Shown here piece after piece: positions 8,955 through 18,580 of a stretch of 64,000 nt of DNA. The notes beneath the pieces were generated by a model that saw nothing but the letters and a program-made list of their open reading frames with translations, was not told where the DNA came from and did no database searches. Where the stretch lies: NCBI GenBank assembly GCA_020845475.1, contig JADLFN010000055.1:43873-107872 (forward strand). Direction: 5' to 3'. A program made the translations under genes and the position numbers. The number at the start of each line of letters is the position of its first letter. The stretch's first letter is position 1. This DNA is from Planctomycetota bacterium. GTDB lineage: Bacteria; Planctomycetota; UBA8742; UBA2392.

Positions 8955-9863
8955 GTGCAATCATCAACTAAGCCACTATCAAGAGGTCGATTCACACGCG
9001 CGTGGCGCATCCCACTGTTATGCGTCTTGAGTTCAGCGTTTTGTGTGCTAAGCGGCTGCGGCGTGGATCGTTTGACGACGTTCGAACAAGGCGTGGAATA
9101 CCTTGATTCTCGCGATTATCCGCGCGCGATCGAGTGGTTCAAGCGCGATATCGAGATCAATGGTGAAACGCTGTCAAACACTTACAACCTTGGAGTGTGC
9201 TACCAGGACATCGGCAAGCACGATTCGGCGATCGAGTGGTACGAGCGCGCGTTGAAGATCCGGCCTCGCGACGCGCGCAGCATGGTCAACATGGCCATGA
9301 TCTACCTCGACCAGAAGCGCGATCTCAAGGCGCTGGCTCTGCTCGAAAAGGCAGCAGAAGTTGAAATTGACCGGGCATATCCGCTGGTGGCCATGGGCAT
9401 CTACCACCAGCGCCAGGGCAATCTCGCACGCGCGGGTGACTACTTCAGGTCCGCGCTTGCGCGTGAAAAGAACTCGGCTTACGCATGGTTTCACCACGGG
9501 GCCTGGAACGAAGCAAACGACCTTGTTGGAGATGCTGCCCAGGCTTACGAGAAGGCGGCAGAACTTGACCCTTCCGACGGCGTGGCCTATGAGTCCGCCG
9601 CGCGTTGTTTCACGCGCCAGAAGAACTACGCGGCGGCCAGCCGCAATTACGATTTCGCGATCGCGATCTCACCGGACAAGGCCCAGCTTTACATCGATGC
9701 TTCCGATGTGCTGATCGAGCAAAAGCGCTACGAACGCGCTACGCAATACCTCTGGACGGCACGAACGCTCAAGAAGCATGACGACGCGGCCATCCACAGC
9801 CGCCTGCTCAAGCTCTATGCGTTGATGCTGGAAACCGAGGGCAAGCGCGAGGCCCCAAAGTAG
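8955..9863 (+). CDS. TPR-repeat lipoprotein
   Basis: A 302-residue protein with a basic N-terminus, hydrophobic stretch and lipobox 'VLSGC' (Cys at about residue 35), then about six tetratricopeptide repeats beginning at 'GVEYLDSRDYPRAIEWFKRD' with canonical 'YNLGVCYQDIGKHDSAIEWY'. It is probably an outer-membrane or periplasmic scaffold. It lies 62 bp after the Mla genes in the same direction and could be part of that export or import system; that link is inference from position. The start is a GTG and is not well fixed. Confidence 0.8.
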   Translation: MQSSTKPLSRGRFTRAWRIPLLCVLSSAFCVLSGCGVDRLTTFEQGVEYLDSRDYPRAIEWFKRDIEINGETLSNTYNLGVCYQDIGKHDSAIEWYERALKIRPRDARSMVNMAMIYLDQKRDLKALALLEKAAEVEIDRAYPLVAMGIYHQRQGNLARAGDYFRSALAREKNSAYAWFHHGAWNEANDLVGDAAQAYEKAAELDPSDGVAYESAARCFTRQKNYAAASRNYDFAIAISPDKAQLYIDASDVLIEQKRYERATQYLWTARTLKKHDDAAIHSRLLKLYALMLETEGKREAPK

Positions 9864-9866
9864 CAG

Positions 9867-12119
9867 CTACAGTTGAAAGTGGGCTCGCCATGCGGCAGCG
9901 TTGGTGCCGCAGTCCTTGCCGTCGGCAAGATCCACCAGTGCCGAACGCGCGGCTTCTGCCACCAGTTTATCCGCATCCGCGAGAAGCCTGATGAGCGTTA
10001 AAGCAGCGCGCTTGTCGCCTATTTTGCCCAAAGTCCAGCAGATGGAGGTTCGAAGATTGGCGTTCTCCGTACGCCCGAGCATATCGAGACACGGCTGAAC
10101 CGCTTCCGGAGACTTGAGGTCGGCGGCAAGAGAGAGCGCCGCGTAGCGCACGCTTTCGGCTTCGTCCTTCAGGGCGGCAATAACACCGGGCACAGCGCCA
10201 AGCCCCTTTTCCTTGACCTGTGCGCGCAGCGCCTTGGCCCTGTTGGCCGGCTTGGAAAGGTCGCTTGTGTCAGATTGTGGCGCACTTGGCTTTTCAGCGC
10301 TAGGCGAGCCGCCGGGCGGTGCAGTTGCTTTGTCAGAGAGAGGCGCCAGGCGCACGTTGGCGTAACGGTAATAAACCTCGAGGCAGAGTACGGAGCACGC
10401 CGTGCTGTAGAGCCTGCCGGCGACGGGCCCAATCCATGAGTCCGCCGGTTCCCAGCTGCCGATGTGGCGCTTGACCTCAAGCTCCTGGTTCTTGAGCAAA
10501 GTGGTTTTCAAGGCGGTGTTCCAGTTGTCCCAATCGGGGCCCATGCCGTCTGTGGCCAGAAACAGGCCCAGCGTGCAACTGTACCAGCCATAAAACGTGT
10601 CAAAGTTGGGTTCTGCTGAACCGGCACTGGGTACATGCAGGTTCTCCCATTTCGGCGGGTGCTCGGCGAGCAGGCGGCGAGCCGCAGTGTTCCTGGCGGC
10701 GAACTTGTCCGCGTCAAGGATGGAGCGGGCCAGCAGACCTACGCCCGTCATTCCCACTCCCTTGCGGTAAGGGTAGGGGTACTCGTCGGCGTAGTACGTC
10801 TCGCCGTTGTCGAGCGACATGCGATCGTAGAGATCCACCAGGCTGTTCCAGCATGTTGCATTGACACTGATGCCCACAGCGCGCGCACTCTTGAGCGCCA
10901 TTACGGCCCAGCCCGTAATCGAAAGATCGCTGCGCTGTGAAGAACGAGTGCTCGTGACCTGTGCGGTGTAGGTCCAGCCGCCTTTGGCGTTCTGTGTGCG
11001 CTCCAGAAAGCGCACTGCGCGTTCGGCACTTCTGCGGTAATTGTCGTCGCCTGTCAGTCCGTAGGCTTCGCACATCATCAAGGTCGCCACGCTGTGCGTG
11101 TACATTTGTTGCGAACTCATGCCGTGGGAGTAACAGCCCGATGTTGATTGCTGGCGCAGCCAGTAATAGAGAGCTTTCTCCACGGTGTCGGCAAACTCGC
11201 CTTCCTTGGGCGTGTGGCCTGCGGCCAGGAATGGCAGTACGCACAACGCTGAAATCGGCGGGCGCATTTCGTTGCCCCATGCTTCGTTGATGCCGGAATC
11301 AAAGCGGCTGCCCTGTCCGCCGGTTGGATCCCAGCTGCCGTCATTGGATTGCACCGAGGCCAGCCATGCCAGCCCAAGGTTCACGGCGTTTTCGCTGCCG
11401 CTGTCGCCGCCGTGTTCGCGTACGGCCGCTTTGCGGCTTTCGCCCTTACGGTTCTTGAACAGGCCGGCACCCGAGAGACCTTCGTTTGTCGAACGGCGCG
11501 GCTGGCCCGCACCCAGGCCCGCGCCAGAATCGCGTGGCAGCTTGGGAAGGTCGCGCATGGGCGCCGGAGAGGGCCGCGCAACTTCAGGCTCGGGCGCGAA
11601 AATTTTGTTTTCCTGCGGATCCTCGAATTCCTCCGCGCCCGGCGCCTTGTCTTCGATGATTCGATCAGGCGAGATGGTGGTTTCTTCATCCTGCGCGCGG
11701 TCGAGCTTCTCGTTCTTGTCAATATCGGTGATAGGTGCTGGCGGCGCCATGCTTGTCGAGAGGCTCGGAGCCAGGGTCTTACTCTTGAGGGGCTCAAACA
11801 AGTCGAGCGGCTTGATGAGCAATAGCAGCGCTAACAGCGCCAAATGCACGCCGCACGCAATCAGCAGGCTGTGCAACGTCCAGACGCTGAACGTGTGCAG
11901 CATCGCAATGGCCCGGCGCGCTATTGGCTTGCGAAAAGCCCTGCGCGGCTTGAGTGAGATGGGGACCGCGCTGCGCGTTGATCCCGCCACTTCGGCAATC
12001 GCCCCATCCTTGACCACAAAGGTAGCTGGCGAAATGCAGGTTGGGCAAAGCCGCGCCGAATACGAAAGCGCGCTTCCGCATAGCGGGCAGGCAATAGAAT
12101 TGAGAACTGTGGACGGCAT
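9867..12119 (-). CDS. Zinc-ribbon membrane protein with prenyltransferase-like and HEAT repeats
   Basis: A 750-residue mosaic. The N-terminus has a CxxC...CxxC zinc ribbon ('CPLCGSALSYSARLCPTC', about 12-29), then one transmembrane helix (about 80-106) and a Pro/Glu-rich linker (about 115-235). The middle part (about 245-600) has prenyltransferase/squalene-oxidase-type alpha-toroid repeats such as 'GLAWLASVQSNDGSWDP' and 'RFLERTQNAKGGWTY'. The last 110 residues are HEAT repeats ('VRYAALSLAADLKSPEAVQ'). This architecture is one I associate with planctomycetes. No terpene cyclase DxDD motif is seen, so it is probably a structural or peptide-binding surface protein. An AGGA precedes the ATG. Confidence 0.82.
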   Translation of the reverse strand: MPSTVLNSIACPLCGSALSYSARLCPTCISPATFVVKDGAIAEVAGSTRSAVPISLKPRRAFRKPIARRAIAMLHTFSVWTLHSLLIACGVHLALLALLLLIKPLDLFEPLKSKTLAPSLSTSMAPPAPITDIDKNEKLDRAQDEETTISPDRIIEDKAPGAEEFEDPQENKIFAPEPEVARPSPAPMRDLPKLPRDSGAGLGAGQPRRSTNEGLSGAGLFKNRKGESRKAAVREHGGDSGSENAVNLGLAWLASVQSNDGSWDPTGGQGSRFDSGINEAWGNEMRPPISALCVLPFLAAGHTPKEGEFADTVEKALYYWLRQQSTSGCYSHGMSSQQMYTHSVATLMMCEAYGLTGDDNYRRSAERAVRFLERTQNAKGGWTYTAQVTSTRSSQRSDLSITGWAVMALKSARAVGISVNATCWNSLVDLYDRMSLDNGETYYADEYPYPYRKGVGMTGVGLLARSILDADKFAARNTAARRLLAEHPPKWENLHVPSAGSAEPNFDTFYGWYSCTLGLFLATDGMGPDWDNWNTALKTTLLKNQELEVKRHIGSWEPADSWIGPVAGRLYSTACSVLCLEVYYRYANVRLAPLSDKATAPPGGSPSAEKPSAPQSDTSDLSKPANRAKALRAQVKEKGLGAVPGVIAALKDEAESVRYAALSLAADLKSPEAVQPCLDMLGRTENANLRTSICWTLGKIGDKRAALTLIRLLADADKLVAEAARSALVDLADGKDCGTNAAAWRAHFQL

Positions 12120-12198
12120 CAGGTGGTCCTGGGGTGGACCTCCGGGGATCTACGCGGAATAAGAGTACCCCATAAATGGGCTTACGTAAAGAATTGCT

Positions 12199-12501
12199 TC
12201 AAACAAAACGAACGATTCCACTATTCCAGAACCACGCTGTCAAAGCCACAAGCGCCAGGTTGATCAAGCAGACGACCGCAGCCTTCGCCAGGAAGCTCAC
12301 TTTGCGCGTTTTGTGGGCGAACACGCGCATACCCAGCAACATCCCCGCGGCGGCCAACGGAACACCGAGCAGCAACAGTGTGCGCTCGCGAATGCGCCAC
12401 GCGCCCGCGATCGCGCGGCGTTTGTCAATCCATTGAGCGCAGAACGCTATCGCGTTCGTGCACACCAGCGCGGCTATGCACCAAGTCAGCGGCAGCGTCA
12501 T
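12199..12501 (-). CDS. DUF1294 small membrane protein
   Basis: A 100-residue protein with three hydrophobic segments and the DUF1294 pattern 'DKRRAIAGAWRIRERTLLLL' followed by 'AHKTRKVSF' (usual RHKT.K..F). Its ATG overlaps the end of the aminotransferase gene by four bases, so the two are co-translated. The function of this family is unknown. Confidence 0.8.
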   Translation of the reverse strand: MTLPLTWCIAALVCTNAIAFCAQWIDKRRAIAGAWRIRERTLLLLGVPLAAAGMLLGMRVFAHKTRKVSFLAKAAVVCLINLALVALTAWFWNSGIVRFV

Positions 12502-13664
12502 GGCTTGAGCGCCGCCAGGCGCTTGCAGGCTTCGGCCAAAGCGTCGGCGGGCTTGGCGTAACAGAAGCGCAGCAGGTGTTTGCCGCGTCCGCTGCCGGGT
12601 TCATAGAAAGCGCCACCGGGAATAGCGGCGATCTTGGCACGCGCCAGAAGTTCGCGTGAGGCGGCTTGGTCGTCAGCCCACCCCAGCTTGCTGAAATCGG
12701 CCATTACGTAGTAGCTGCCCTGCGGGCGATAGGCCTTGAAGCCGCCTTTTTCCAGCGAGCCGCAGATCAGGTCGCGGTCGCGCTCATACTGCTTGCGCAT
12801 GTCTTCATAGTAACTGGCCGGCGCGTCAAAACCCTTGAGCACACCGCGCTGCAGCGGGTGGGGGGCGCATATATATAGAAGGTCGCTGACCACAGCCGCG
12901 CGCTTGATGATGTTCTCGGGCGCCGCCAGATAGCCAATGCGCCAACCGGTGATCGAGAACGTCTTGCTCAGGCCGCCGATGGTCAGCGTGCGCTCGCGCA
13001 GGTTGCCCACGCTGGCGATACTGATGTGGCGATGCTGGTCGTAAACGATGTACTCGTAAATCTCGTCGCTGAAGATCAACAGGTCGTGTTTCTCGGCCAG
13101 CGCGCCCAGCCACTTGATATCCGCCTCGGAGAGTACAAGCCCCGCCGGGTTACTGGGCGTGCAGAGGATGAGCGACTTGGTCTTGGGCGTAACCGCGGCC
13201 TCGATGCTCGCGCGGTCCAGCTTCATCGTCGCCAAGTCGATTCGCGCAAAGCGTGGCACGACGCCCGCCAGCAACAAATTATTCAGGTGATAGCCGTAGT
13301 AGGGCTCAATCAGGATGGCTTCGCTGCCCGGATCCAACGTGGCGAACATGGCAGAAGCGAACGCGCCGGAACTGCCAACTGTGACGCAGACTTCTGTGTC
13401 GGGGCTGTAATTCAAGTTGTTTAGGAGTTGCAGCTTTTCGGCGATCTTGCGGCGAAGCTCGATCAACCCCATCGCGTGCGTGTAGGTGGCCTTGTTCTCC
13501 TGGATGGCATCAATGGCGCCCTGTGCAACAAGCGGGTGCGTGGGCAAATCACAGATGCCCTGGCCCAAGTTGATGCCGCCTACTTTATCGCACTCGATTG
13601 TGAGCCTGCGAATATCCGACTGCACCAGGCCCTGCATGCGTGAAGCCGCGAATCGGTCCGCCAT
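12498..13664 (-). CDS. PLP-dependent aminotransferase, class I/II
   Basis: A 388-residue fold-type I aminotransferase. Visible elements are the N-terminal 'INLGQGICDLPTHPLV', the cofactor-binding Asp/Tyr region 'IFSDEIYEYIVYD', the Schiff-base lysine in 'IGGLSKTFSITGWRIGY' (about 235) and the C-terminal substrate-carboxylate Arg in 'HLLRFCYAK'. It resembles aspartate/aromatic or kynurenine-type aminotransferases, but the substrate cannot be told. It is in an operon with the DUF1294 gene downstream and the UbiA gene upstream (4 bp gap). Confidence 0.88.
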   Translation of the reverse strand: MADRFAASRMQGLVQSDIRRLTIECDKVGGINLGQGICDLPTHPLVAQGAIDAIQENKATYTHAMGLIELRRKIAEKLQLLNNLNYSPDTEVCVTVGSSGAFASAMFATLDPGSEAILIEPYYGYHLNNLLLAGVVPRFARIDLATMKLDRASIEAAVTPKTKSLILCTPSNPAGLVLSEADIKWLGALAEKHDLLIFSDEIYEYIVYDQHRHISIASVGNLRERTLTIGGLSKTFSITGWRIGYLAAPENIIKRAAVVSDLLYICAPHPLQRGVLKGFDAPASYYEDMRKQYERDRDLICGSLEKGGFKAYRPQGSYYVMADFSKLGWADDQAASRELLARAKIAAIPGGAFYEPGSGRGKHLLRFCYAKPADALAEACKRLAALKP

Positions 13665-13668
13665 ACGC

Positions 13669-14649
13669 CTACCTCAAGAAGTTATGCGGCAAGTAAGCCA
13701 GCATGAATCCGACTTGCAGGAACACCATAAGATAATACATGTGCCGCCACGCCGGGTGATTCTCCGTGCGGGTCAATGAATCCGGGTCGCGAAGCACCAG
13801 CACAGACACGTACGCACCCCAGCACATGGCGATGCCGCACAGAAAGAAAATGTCCACGGGGTTGCCGTGCAAGATTCCTGAAGGCACGCCCAGCCCGATC
13901 AGCAGGAACGGCAGGAACAGAAATGGCGCGATATAGCGGGCTGCACGGTCGGGCCCGTAAACCACGGGCAAAGTGCGTACGCCGTACATGGCATCGCCGG
14001 TAATATCGCTGAAATCCTTGGTGGTCGTTGCGCCGAACAGGAACAAGCCCATGATCAGGCCAATGTACCAGGCTTCCACGCTGAGCATGCTGGAAGCCAG
14101 GCTCCAGCCGGCCACTTTCAAAAGCACACCGCGCGGTATGGCCACCGTGGCGTTGGCCAGCCAGCCGCGCATCTTCATGCGTGCAGGCGGGGCCGAGTAA
14201 AGCACACTGAACACAGACGCCGCGATGAACAGCAAAAGCACATCGGGCCTGCCCGTAAACGAACTGCACAGCGCTGCCAGAACAAGAGCCCCCAGCGCCG
14301 TAGCGGCGCTAAAGGCAAGCGCACCGCGTGTAGAAATTGCGCCCGAAGGCAAAGGTCGGTCGGGCTTGTTCACACGGTCAATGTCGAGGTCGTACACTTG
14401 ATTGAGCGCATTACTGGCCGCATTCAGGAGCGCTGCTGCGACGGCACCCAGAATCAAGTTGGCAAAAAGCACACGAGCGTCGCCCAGCCGCTCATGCGGA
14501 ACGGCGAACCACGCCACAATGCCGCCGGAAACCATCCCCAGAGAGGGCGCCAGCAGCGTAAACGGCCGCGCAAGCCGCACGTAAACATTGAGCACATGCG
14601 CAAAGCCGCGCCGCGACTCGAACTCGGTTGGAAGGTACACGGCGCTCAA
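13669..14649 (-). CDS. UbiA-family prenyltransferase
   Basis: A 326-residue polytopic membrane enzyme with the two Asp-rich motifs of UbiA prenyltransferases: 'NQVYDLDIDRVNKPDRP' (NxxxDxxxD, about 85-101) and 'TKDFSDITGDAMYG' (about 209-222). It transfers a prenyl chain from a diphosphate to an aromatic or polar acceptor. The N-terminal sequence and motif spelling also occur in chlorophyll synthase-like and geranylgeranylglyceryl-phosphate-synthase-like branches, so the acceptor is undecided. The start is a TTG (14649); a GTG three codons in is an alternative. Confidence 0.85.
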   Translation of the reverse strand: MSAVYLPTEFESRRGFAHVLNVYVRLARPFTLLAPSLGMVSGGIVAWFAVPHERLGDARVLFANLILGAVAAALLNAASNALNQVYDLDIDRVNKPDRPLPSGAISTRGALAFSAATALGALVLAALCSSFTGRPDVLLLFIAASVFSVLYSAPPARMKMRGWLANATVAIPRGVLLKVAGWSLASSMLSVEAWYIGLIMGLFLFGATTTKDFSDITGDAMYGVRTLPVVYGPDRAARYIAPFLFLPFLLIGLGVPSGILHGNPVDIFFLCGIAMCWGAYVSVLVLRDPDSLTRTENHPAWRHMYYLMVFLQVGFMLAYLPHNFLR

Positions 14650-14698
14650 GGTGGATGAAGTTTAGCATGGATGCGCGGCGGGGCATCGAGCCCGTTGC

Positions 14699-14704
14699 TA
14701 CACT
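14699..14704 (+). promoter_or_regulatory. Candidate -10 element of a leaderless transcript
   Basis: TACACT ends six bases before the GTG at 14711. There is no Shine-Dalgarno sequence, so the transcription start would fall on the start codon. Confidence 0.45.
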
Positions 14705-14710
14705 TGCGCC

Positions 14711-16141
14711 GTGACCGCCGAGGACGCCTATCTTTTTCGCCATGCGCTTATGCGCGAGGCAGCCTACCAGCTGCAATTGCCGTCTGACCGGGCGCGCCTC
14801 CATCGGCTTGCTTTTGAGAGCCTGGAGGCTGCTTTTGAACCGCGGTCGCGTGACGCCGTTGCGTTGGAACTCGCCGAGCACGCAATAGCTTCCGACTCGG
14901 CGCGCCTGCACAAGGCCGAGCGTCGTTATCTGGAACGGGCGGTGGATTGGCTAAGCAAGGAATTCCAACTGGGCCGTGCAATGCAGGTGTGCATGCGGCT
15001 GGTGGATCACCCACACTCGCCAAAGGCGAAATCCGTGCATTGGTTGCTACGCGCCGTCGATCTCGCCATCCAAACGGGTGAGTTCGCGTCCGGTCGCAAG
15101 TGGGCTGATCAAGCCGTGGCCCGAGCCGGCCAGGGCCCTTTTCGCTTGCGCGCGTTGAGTCTAGCGGCGGCGATACGCGATTCCATGGGCGAACGCGACG
15201 AGGCCTTGGCGCTCTATAACCGTTGCTCAAAGCTGGCCCTGGCGGCGCGCGACAGGCGCGCCGCTGCGCGGGCGGAGTCCGCCGTCGCGCATGTGCTCAA
15301 TCGCGCAGGCCGGAGCGGAGAGGCGGCAGTTGCATTCAAGCGTGCGCAACAGGCGTTCACGAAAATCCGGGACGCCAAGGGCCGCTTGACACTTCAGCTG
15401 CACTACGCCCAGTTTCTGATTCAAGCAGGCCGCCCCTCCGAGGCCCTGCCCATATTGAGTGCGGCCAACGCATACGCGCGCCAGGGCAACCGGCTCGCGG
15501 AGCTTTTGCGCATATTGATAGCGACGGCTGTGGCGAAAGATCAAGGCGGCAGGCCCGATGAGGCGACACAGGTTCTCGTGGAGGCTGCCGATCTGTGCAG
15601 GGCCATGAACGACCGGCGTTCTTTGGCCGTGGTGCAGAACAACCTCGCCGTGGTTTGGTGGAGCCGGCGCCAATTCGAGCAAGCGCGCGAGATCTACGTT
15701 TCAATTCTTTCCCTCGTGCGCGAAATGGGCGAGTATTCGGAGGAATCGCTTGCAGTGGGGAACATTGCCGCGGTTGATTTTCACATGGGCAAAATCGGGG
15801 CGGCGCGTGCGGGTTATGAAGCCGCTCTGGAACTCGCAAGGCGTAACGGAGACCTGCGGCAGCAGCTAAAGTACGAAGGAGCGCTGGGTATGATCCTGCA
15901 CAAGCAGGGTCATCTGCAAGAGGCCCTTGCCCGTTTCGACACCAAGCTGGCACTGTCGCGCAAGATCCGCGATCGCCGCGCGGAGGGCGTGGCGCTTGAG
16001 GAGCTCGGCGAAATGCTGCTGGACACGGGAAAACGTGAAGAGGCGATAACGCAGCTCACTGCTGCGCGCGAGATTTTCGGCGAATTGGGCGACCAGGCGA
16101 ATATGAAGCATGTTGATGAGCAGTTTGCCCGCCTCAAGTAG
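14711..16141 (+). CDS. TPR solenoid protein, headless relative of AAA/STAND regulators
   Basis: A 476-residue all-helical protein. The first 40 residues ('YLFRHALMREAAYQLQLPSD') match the linker that follows the ATPase and winged-helix domains in multidomain AAA/STAND regulators and TPR-bearing kinases or cyclases. The rest is about ten TPR repeats ('AVVQNNLAVVWWSRRQFEQA', 'EALARFDTKLALSRKIRDRR'). The stop at 14663 in the same frame leaves no room for an ATPase, so it starts as a bare solenoid. A second gene with the same design lies at 33216-34685. The GTG start is supported by the TACACT six bases upstream. The function is unknown. Confidence 0.75.
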   Translation: MTAEDAYLFRHALMREAAYQLQLPSDRARLHRLAFESLEAAFEPRSRDAVALELAEHAIASDSARLHKAERRYLERAVDWLSKEFQLGRAMQVCMRLVDHPHSPKAKSVHWLLRAVDLAIQTGEFASGRKWADQAVARAGQGPFRLRALSLAAAIRDSMGERDEALALYNRCSKLALAARDRRAAARAESAVAHVLNRAGRSGEAAVAFKRAQQAFTKIRDAKGRLTLQLHYAQFLIQAGRPSEALPILSAANAYARQGNRLAELLRILIATAVAKDQGGRPDEATQVLVEAADLCRAMNDRRSLAVVQNNLAVVWWSRRQFEQAREIYVSILSLVREMGEYSEESLAVGNIAAVDFHMGKIGAARAGYEAALELARRNGDLRQQLKYEGALGMILHKQGHLQEALARFDTKLALSRKIRDRRAEGVALEELGEMLLDTGKREEAITQLTAAREIFGELGDQANMKHVDEQFARLK

Positions 16142-16148
16142 AGCTGTC

Positions 16149-16676
16149 TTACCAGCCCTTGCGCTCGCGCAATCCAGCAATGTGCGCTGTGTGCTGCCGG
16201 CCGTGCCAGGCGTAATGCGAAAGCGCGCGCGCAATTGAAATCGCGCCGTAATCGGGATGGTTGAACTCGCGCTGGAACTGCCCGCCGCTCAGCGCTTTGA
16301 ACAGCATCACCCAGCGGACGTGCAGCACCGTCAACAATTCGAGTGAAAGCTCAATGGGGGCTTGCGTCGAATCCGGCAGGGCGGCAAACGCATCCTGCTC
16401 ATAGGGCTTGACGACGGGGTTTGATTCCGTGAGCGCGAGCTTGATGCGGAAGAAGGACTGCATGTGGCTGTCCGCGAGGTGATGCACAATCTGGCGCGGT
16501 GTCCAGCCGCCTTCGCGGTAGGGCGTTTCGAGCTGGCGGTCTCCGAGTCCACGCAAGGCATTGCGCAGTTGCGCCGGCAATTCCGCTATCTGCGCGATCC
16601 ATTCAAGCTTGCGGCGCGGAAACTCAGCGGCGTTCCAGACGAACTCGCCAGTGGGATAGCGAACGGGGTCGATCAT
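16149..16676 (-). CDS. DinB/YfiT-family metal-dependent protein
   Basis: A 175-residue four-helix-bundle protein of the DinB superfamily, closest in wording to YfiT/BstA thiol transferases. The metal-binding histidines are seen in 'QIVHHLADSHMQSFF' (about 63-77) and 'YAWHGRQHTAHI' (about 154-165). It begins 'MIDPVRYPTGEF', typical of the family, which fixes the start at 16676, just after the stop of the HD-GYP gene; an upstream ATG at 16718 would overlap that gene. It is probably a hydrolase or thiol S-transferase; the substrate is unknown. Confidence 0.82.
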   Translation of the reverse strand: MIDPVRYPTGEFVWNAAEFPRRKLEWIAQIAELPAQLRNALRGLGDRQLETPYREGGWTPRQIVHHLADSHMQSFFRIKLALTESNPVVKPYEQDAFAALPDSTQAPIELSLELLTVLHVRWVMLFKALSGGQFQREFNHPDYGAISIARALSHYAWHGRQHTAHIAGLRERKGW

Positions 16677-16680
16677 GTAG

Positions 16681-18294
16681 CTAGTAAATGCTCTTGGAAA
16701 CGTCGATGCCCTTGGCAAAGAGTTCGTTGCAGGGGATGATGCGGCCGTCCTTGAGCAGGCGAATCATCACCTCGCAGACTTCGGGGTCGAACTGGTCGCC
16801 TGAGCAGCGTGTGAATTCACTTACGGCTTCGCCCACGTCAAAATTTCGGCGGTAGCTACGGTTGCTTGTCATGGCGTCGAAGGCATCGGCCAGTGCAACC
16901 ACGCGCGCCGTCTGCGGAATCTCCTGGCCTGCAAGCCCATCGGGATAACCCAGGCCGTTGTACATCTCATGGTGATGCCGCGCCGCGGCTACTACGCCGG
17001 GAATGTTGCGGATGTGGCTGAGGATTTCGGCGCCGCGCACGGGGTGCTGGCGGATGATTTTCACTTCTTCCGGCGTGAGGCGGCTGGGCTTGGTGAGAAT
17101 CTTCTCGGCCACGCCGATCTTGCCCACGTCATGGAGCAGCGCACCGAGCCGAACATTGTCCATGGTCTCGGCATCGAGGCCCATTTCTTCCGCGATGGTG
17201 ACGGCAAAGGCCGTGACTCGTTCGCTATGGCCGTGCGTGTACTGATCTTTGGCTTCGATACTTGAAACCAGCGTGCGCACGCACGAGTAGAACAGGCCTT
17301 CCATGTCTTCAAACAAACGTGCGCGCTGAACGGCGAGCCCGGCTTGACGCCCGATGGCGGCCAGCAATTCAAGCTGGTGTTGCGCAAAGGGCGCATCGTT
17401 GTCCACGTTATCGAGGTAAATCGCTCCAATCACGTCTGTGTTCGTACGAACGGGCACGCACATGGCACTCTTGATGTGCTTGCTGTTGGCGTCGCCCGTG
17501 TCTGGGTGCACCGCTCCAGAGATTACAGCCACACCCTTTTTCACACTGTAAAGAACAATTGGCCGGCAAAGCTGCAACTCATCATCAACCGCGCGTAGAA
17601 TTCGCGTGCTGGTGCGGGCGGCGCCTGAGGCGTTGCGGCGGCGGCGAACAACCACCGGCTCAAGCGTCTTTTCCTGCGCGTCGTACATGACAAGAAACCC
17701 GCGGTCTGGCCGCAGGGTTTCCATAGCCACGTCCATGATCGTGTGGCAAACGCGATCGAGACTCTCTTCGCTGTGGATCAGATTGCCAACAAGATAAACC
17801 GTCTGTAGCGCCTTGCGCAGTCGCGCCACCACTTCGGCTGATTGGGCCGCGGAGGCATCCTGCGCGCCGTCATCAAGCGCAAACTGGCCGTCCTCGAAAT
17901 TGCGTTCAACGACGATAGAGGCCAAAGCAGGTTCGGCCGCAAGAGTGGCGCTGTTGGCCGAGAGTTTTAGGCCTGCGGTTTCACCTACACGGAACTCAAG
18001 GGAAATCGGGCCAACCGAAATCTTGTCGCCGGGATGCAGGATCTTGCTCGCGATCTTCTTGCCATTGACGAGCGTTCCGGCCGTGGACTGCAAGTCGGTC
18101 AGCAAAAAGAAACTGCCCTTGCCTTCGACGGAGAAGTGGGTGCGGCTGATTTCTTCATCCACCAGCTGCTGATCGCAGGAAGGCGAGCGCCCCACTACGA
18201 TGCGCGAATGCAGCGCCAGCGCGAATGCTTCGCCGTCGCGCTTTCCGCCGTGAATGACCAGTTCGGCCTTCATTTTGTCGCCCGGTTGCATCAC
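16681..18294 (-). CDS. FHA-GAF-HD-GYP signalling protein, probable c-di-GMP phosphodiesterase
   Basis: A 537-residue cytoplasmic protein. Domains in order: an FHA phosphothreonine-binding domain (about 8-100, 'VVGRSPSCDQQLVDEEISRT'), a GAF sensor domain (about 165-325) and an HD-GYP domain (about 340-515). The catalytic motifs are intact: 'HGHSERV', 'ALLHDVGKIG', 'RHHHEMYNGLGYPDGL' (GYP) and 'VALADAFDAMTSNRSYR'. It should hydrolyse c-di-GMP or a related dinucleotide and take phospho-protein input through FHA. It starts at ATG 18294, or at ATG 18273 seven codons in. It is divergent from the rhomboid-like gene. Confidence 0.9.
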   Translation of the reverse strand: MMQPGDKMKAELVIHGGKRDGEAFALALHSRIVVGRSPSCDQQLVDEEISRTHFSVEGKGSFFLLTDLQSTAGTLVNGKKIASKILHPGDKISVGPISLEFRVGETAGLKLSANSATLAAEPALASIVVERNFEDGQFALDDGAQDASAAQSAEVVARLRKALQTVYLVGNLIHSEESLDRVCHTIMDVAMETLRPDRGFLVMYDAQEKTLEPVVVRRRRNASGAARTSTRILRAVDDELQLCRPIVLYSVKKGVAVISGAVHPDTGDANSKHIKSAMCVPVRTNTDVIGAIYLDNVDNDAPFAQHQLELLAAIGRQAGLAVQRARLFEDMEGLFYSCVRTLVSSIEAKDQYTHGHSERVTAFAVTIAEEMGLDAETMDNVRLGALLHDVGKIGVAEKILTKPSRLTPEEVKIIRQHPVRGAEILSHIRNIPGVVAAARHHHEMYNGLGYPDGLAGQEIPQTARVVALADAFDAMTSNRSYRRNFDVGEAVSEFTRCSGDQFDPEVCEVMIRLLKDGRIIPCNELFAKGIDVSKSIY

Positions 18295-18580
18295 CGACCG
18301 CTTGCGAACCAGATAGCTGAAGCCTTCTTTTTCCTATGGTGCAAATTCTCCGCTACTTCTCCGTCACTTCACGTTGAATTCTTTATCGAATTCCGATGAA
18401 AGTCCAGAGGTCTTGCGCTTCATCAACAAATGGGCCGCGGAATCACGCAAAGCGTCCGACTTTCACTGCGAGGAATGTCATTGCAGGGTGTATTGCACGC
18501 GGGACAATGGCATAGACTCGATTTTCACTTTTGCCCGAATCGGGCTTTCGCGCACCGGTTCCTTTGCCAACATCGGCACT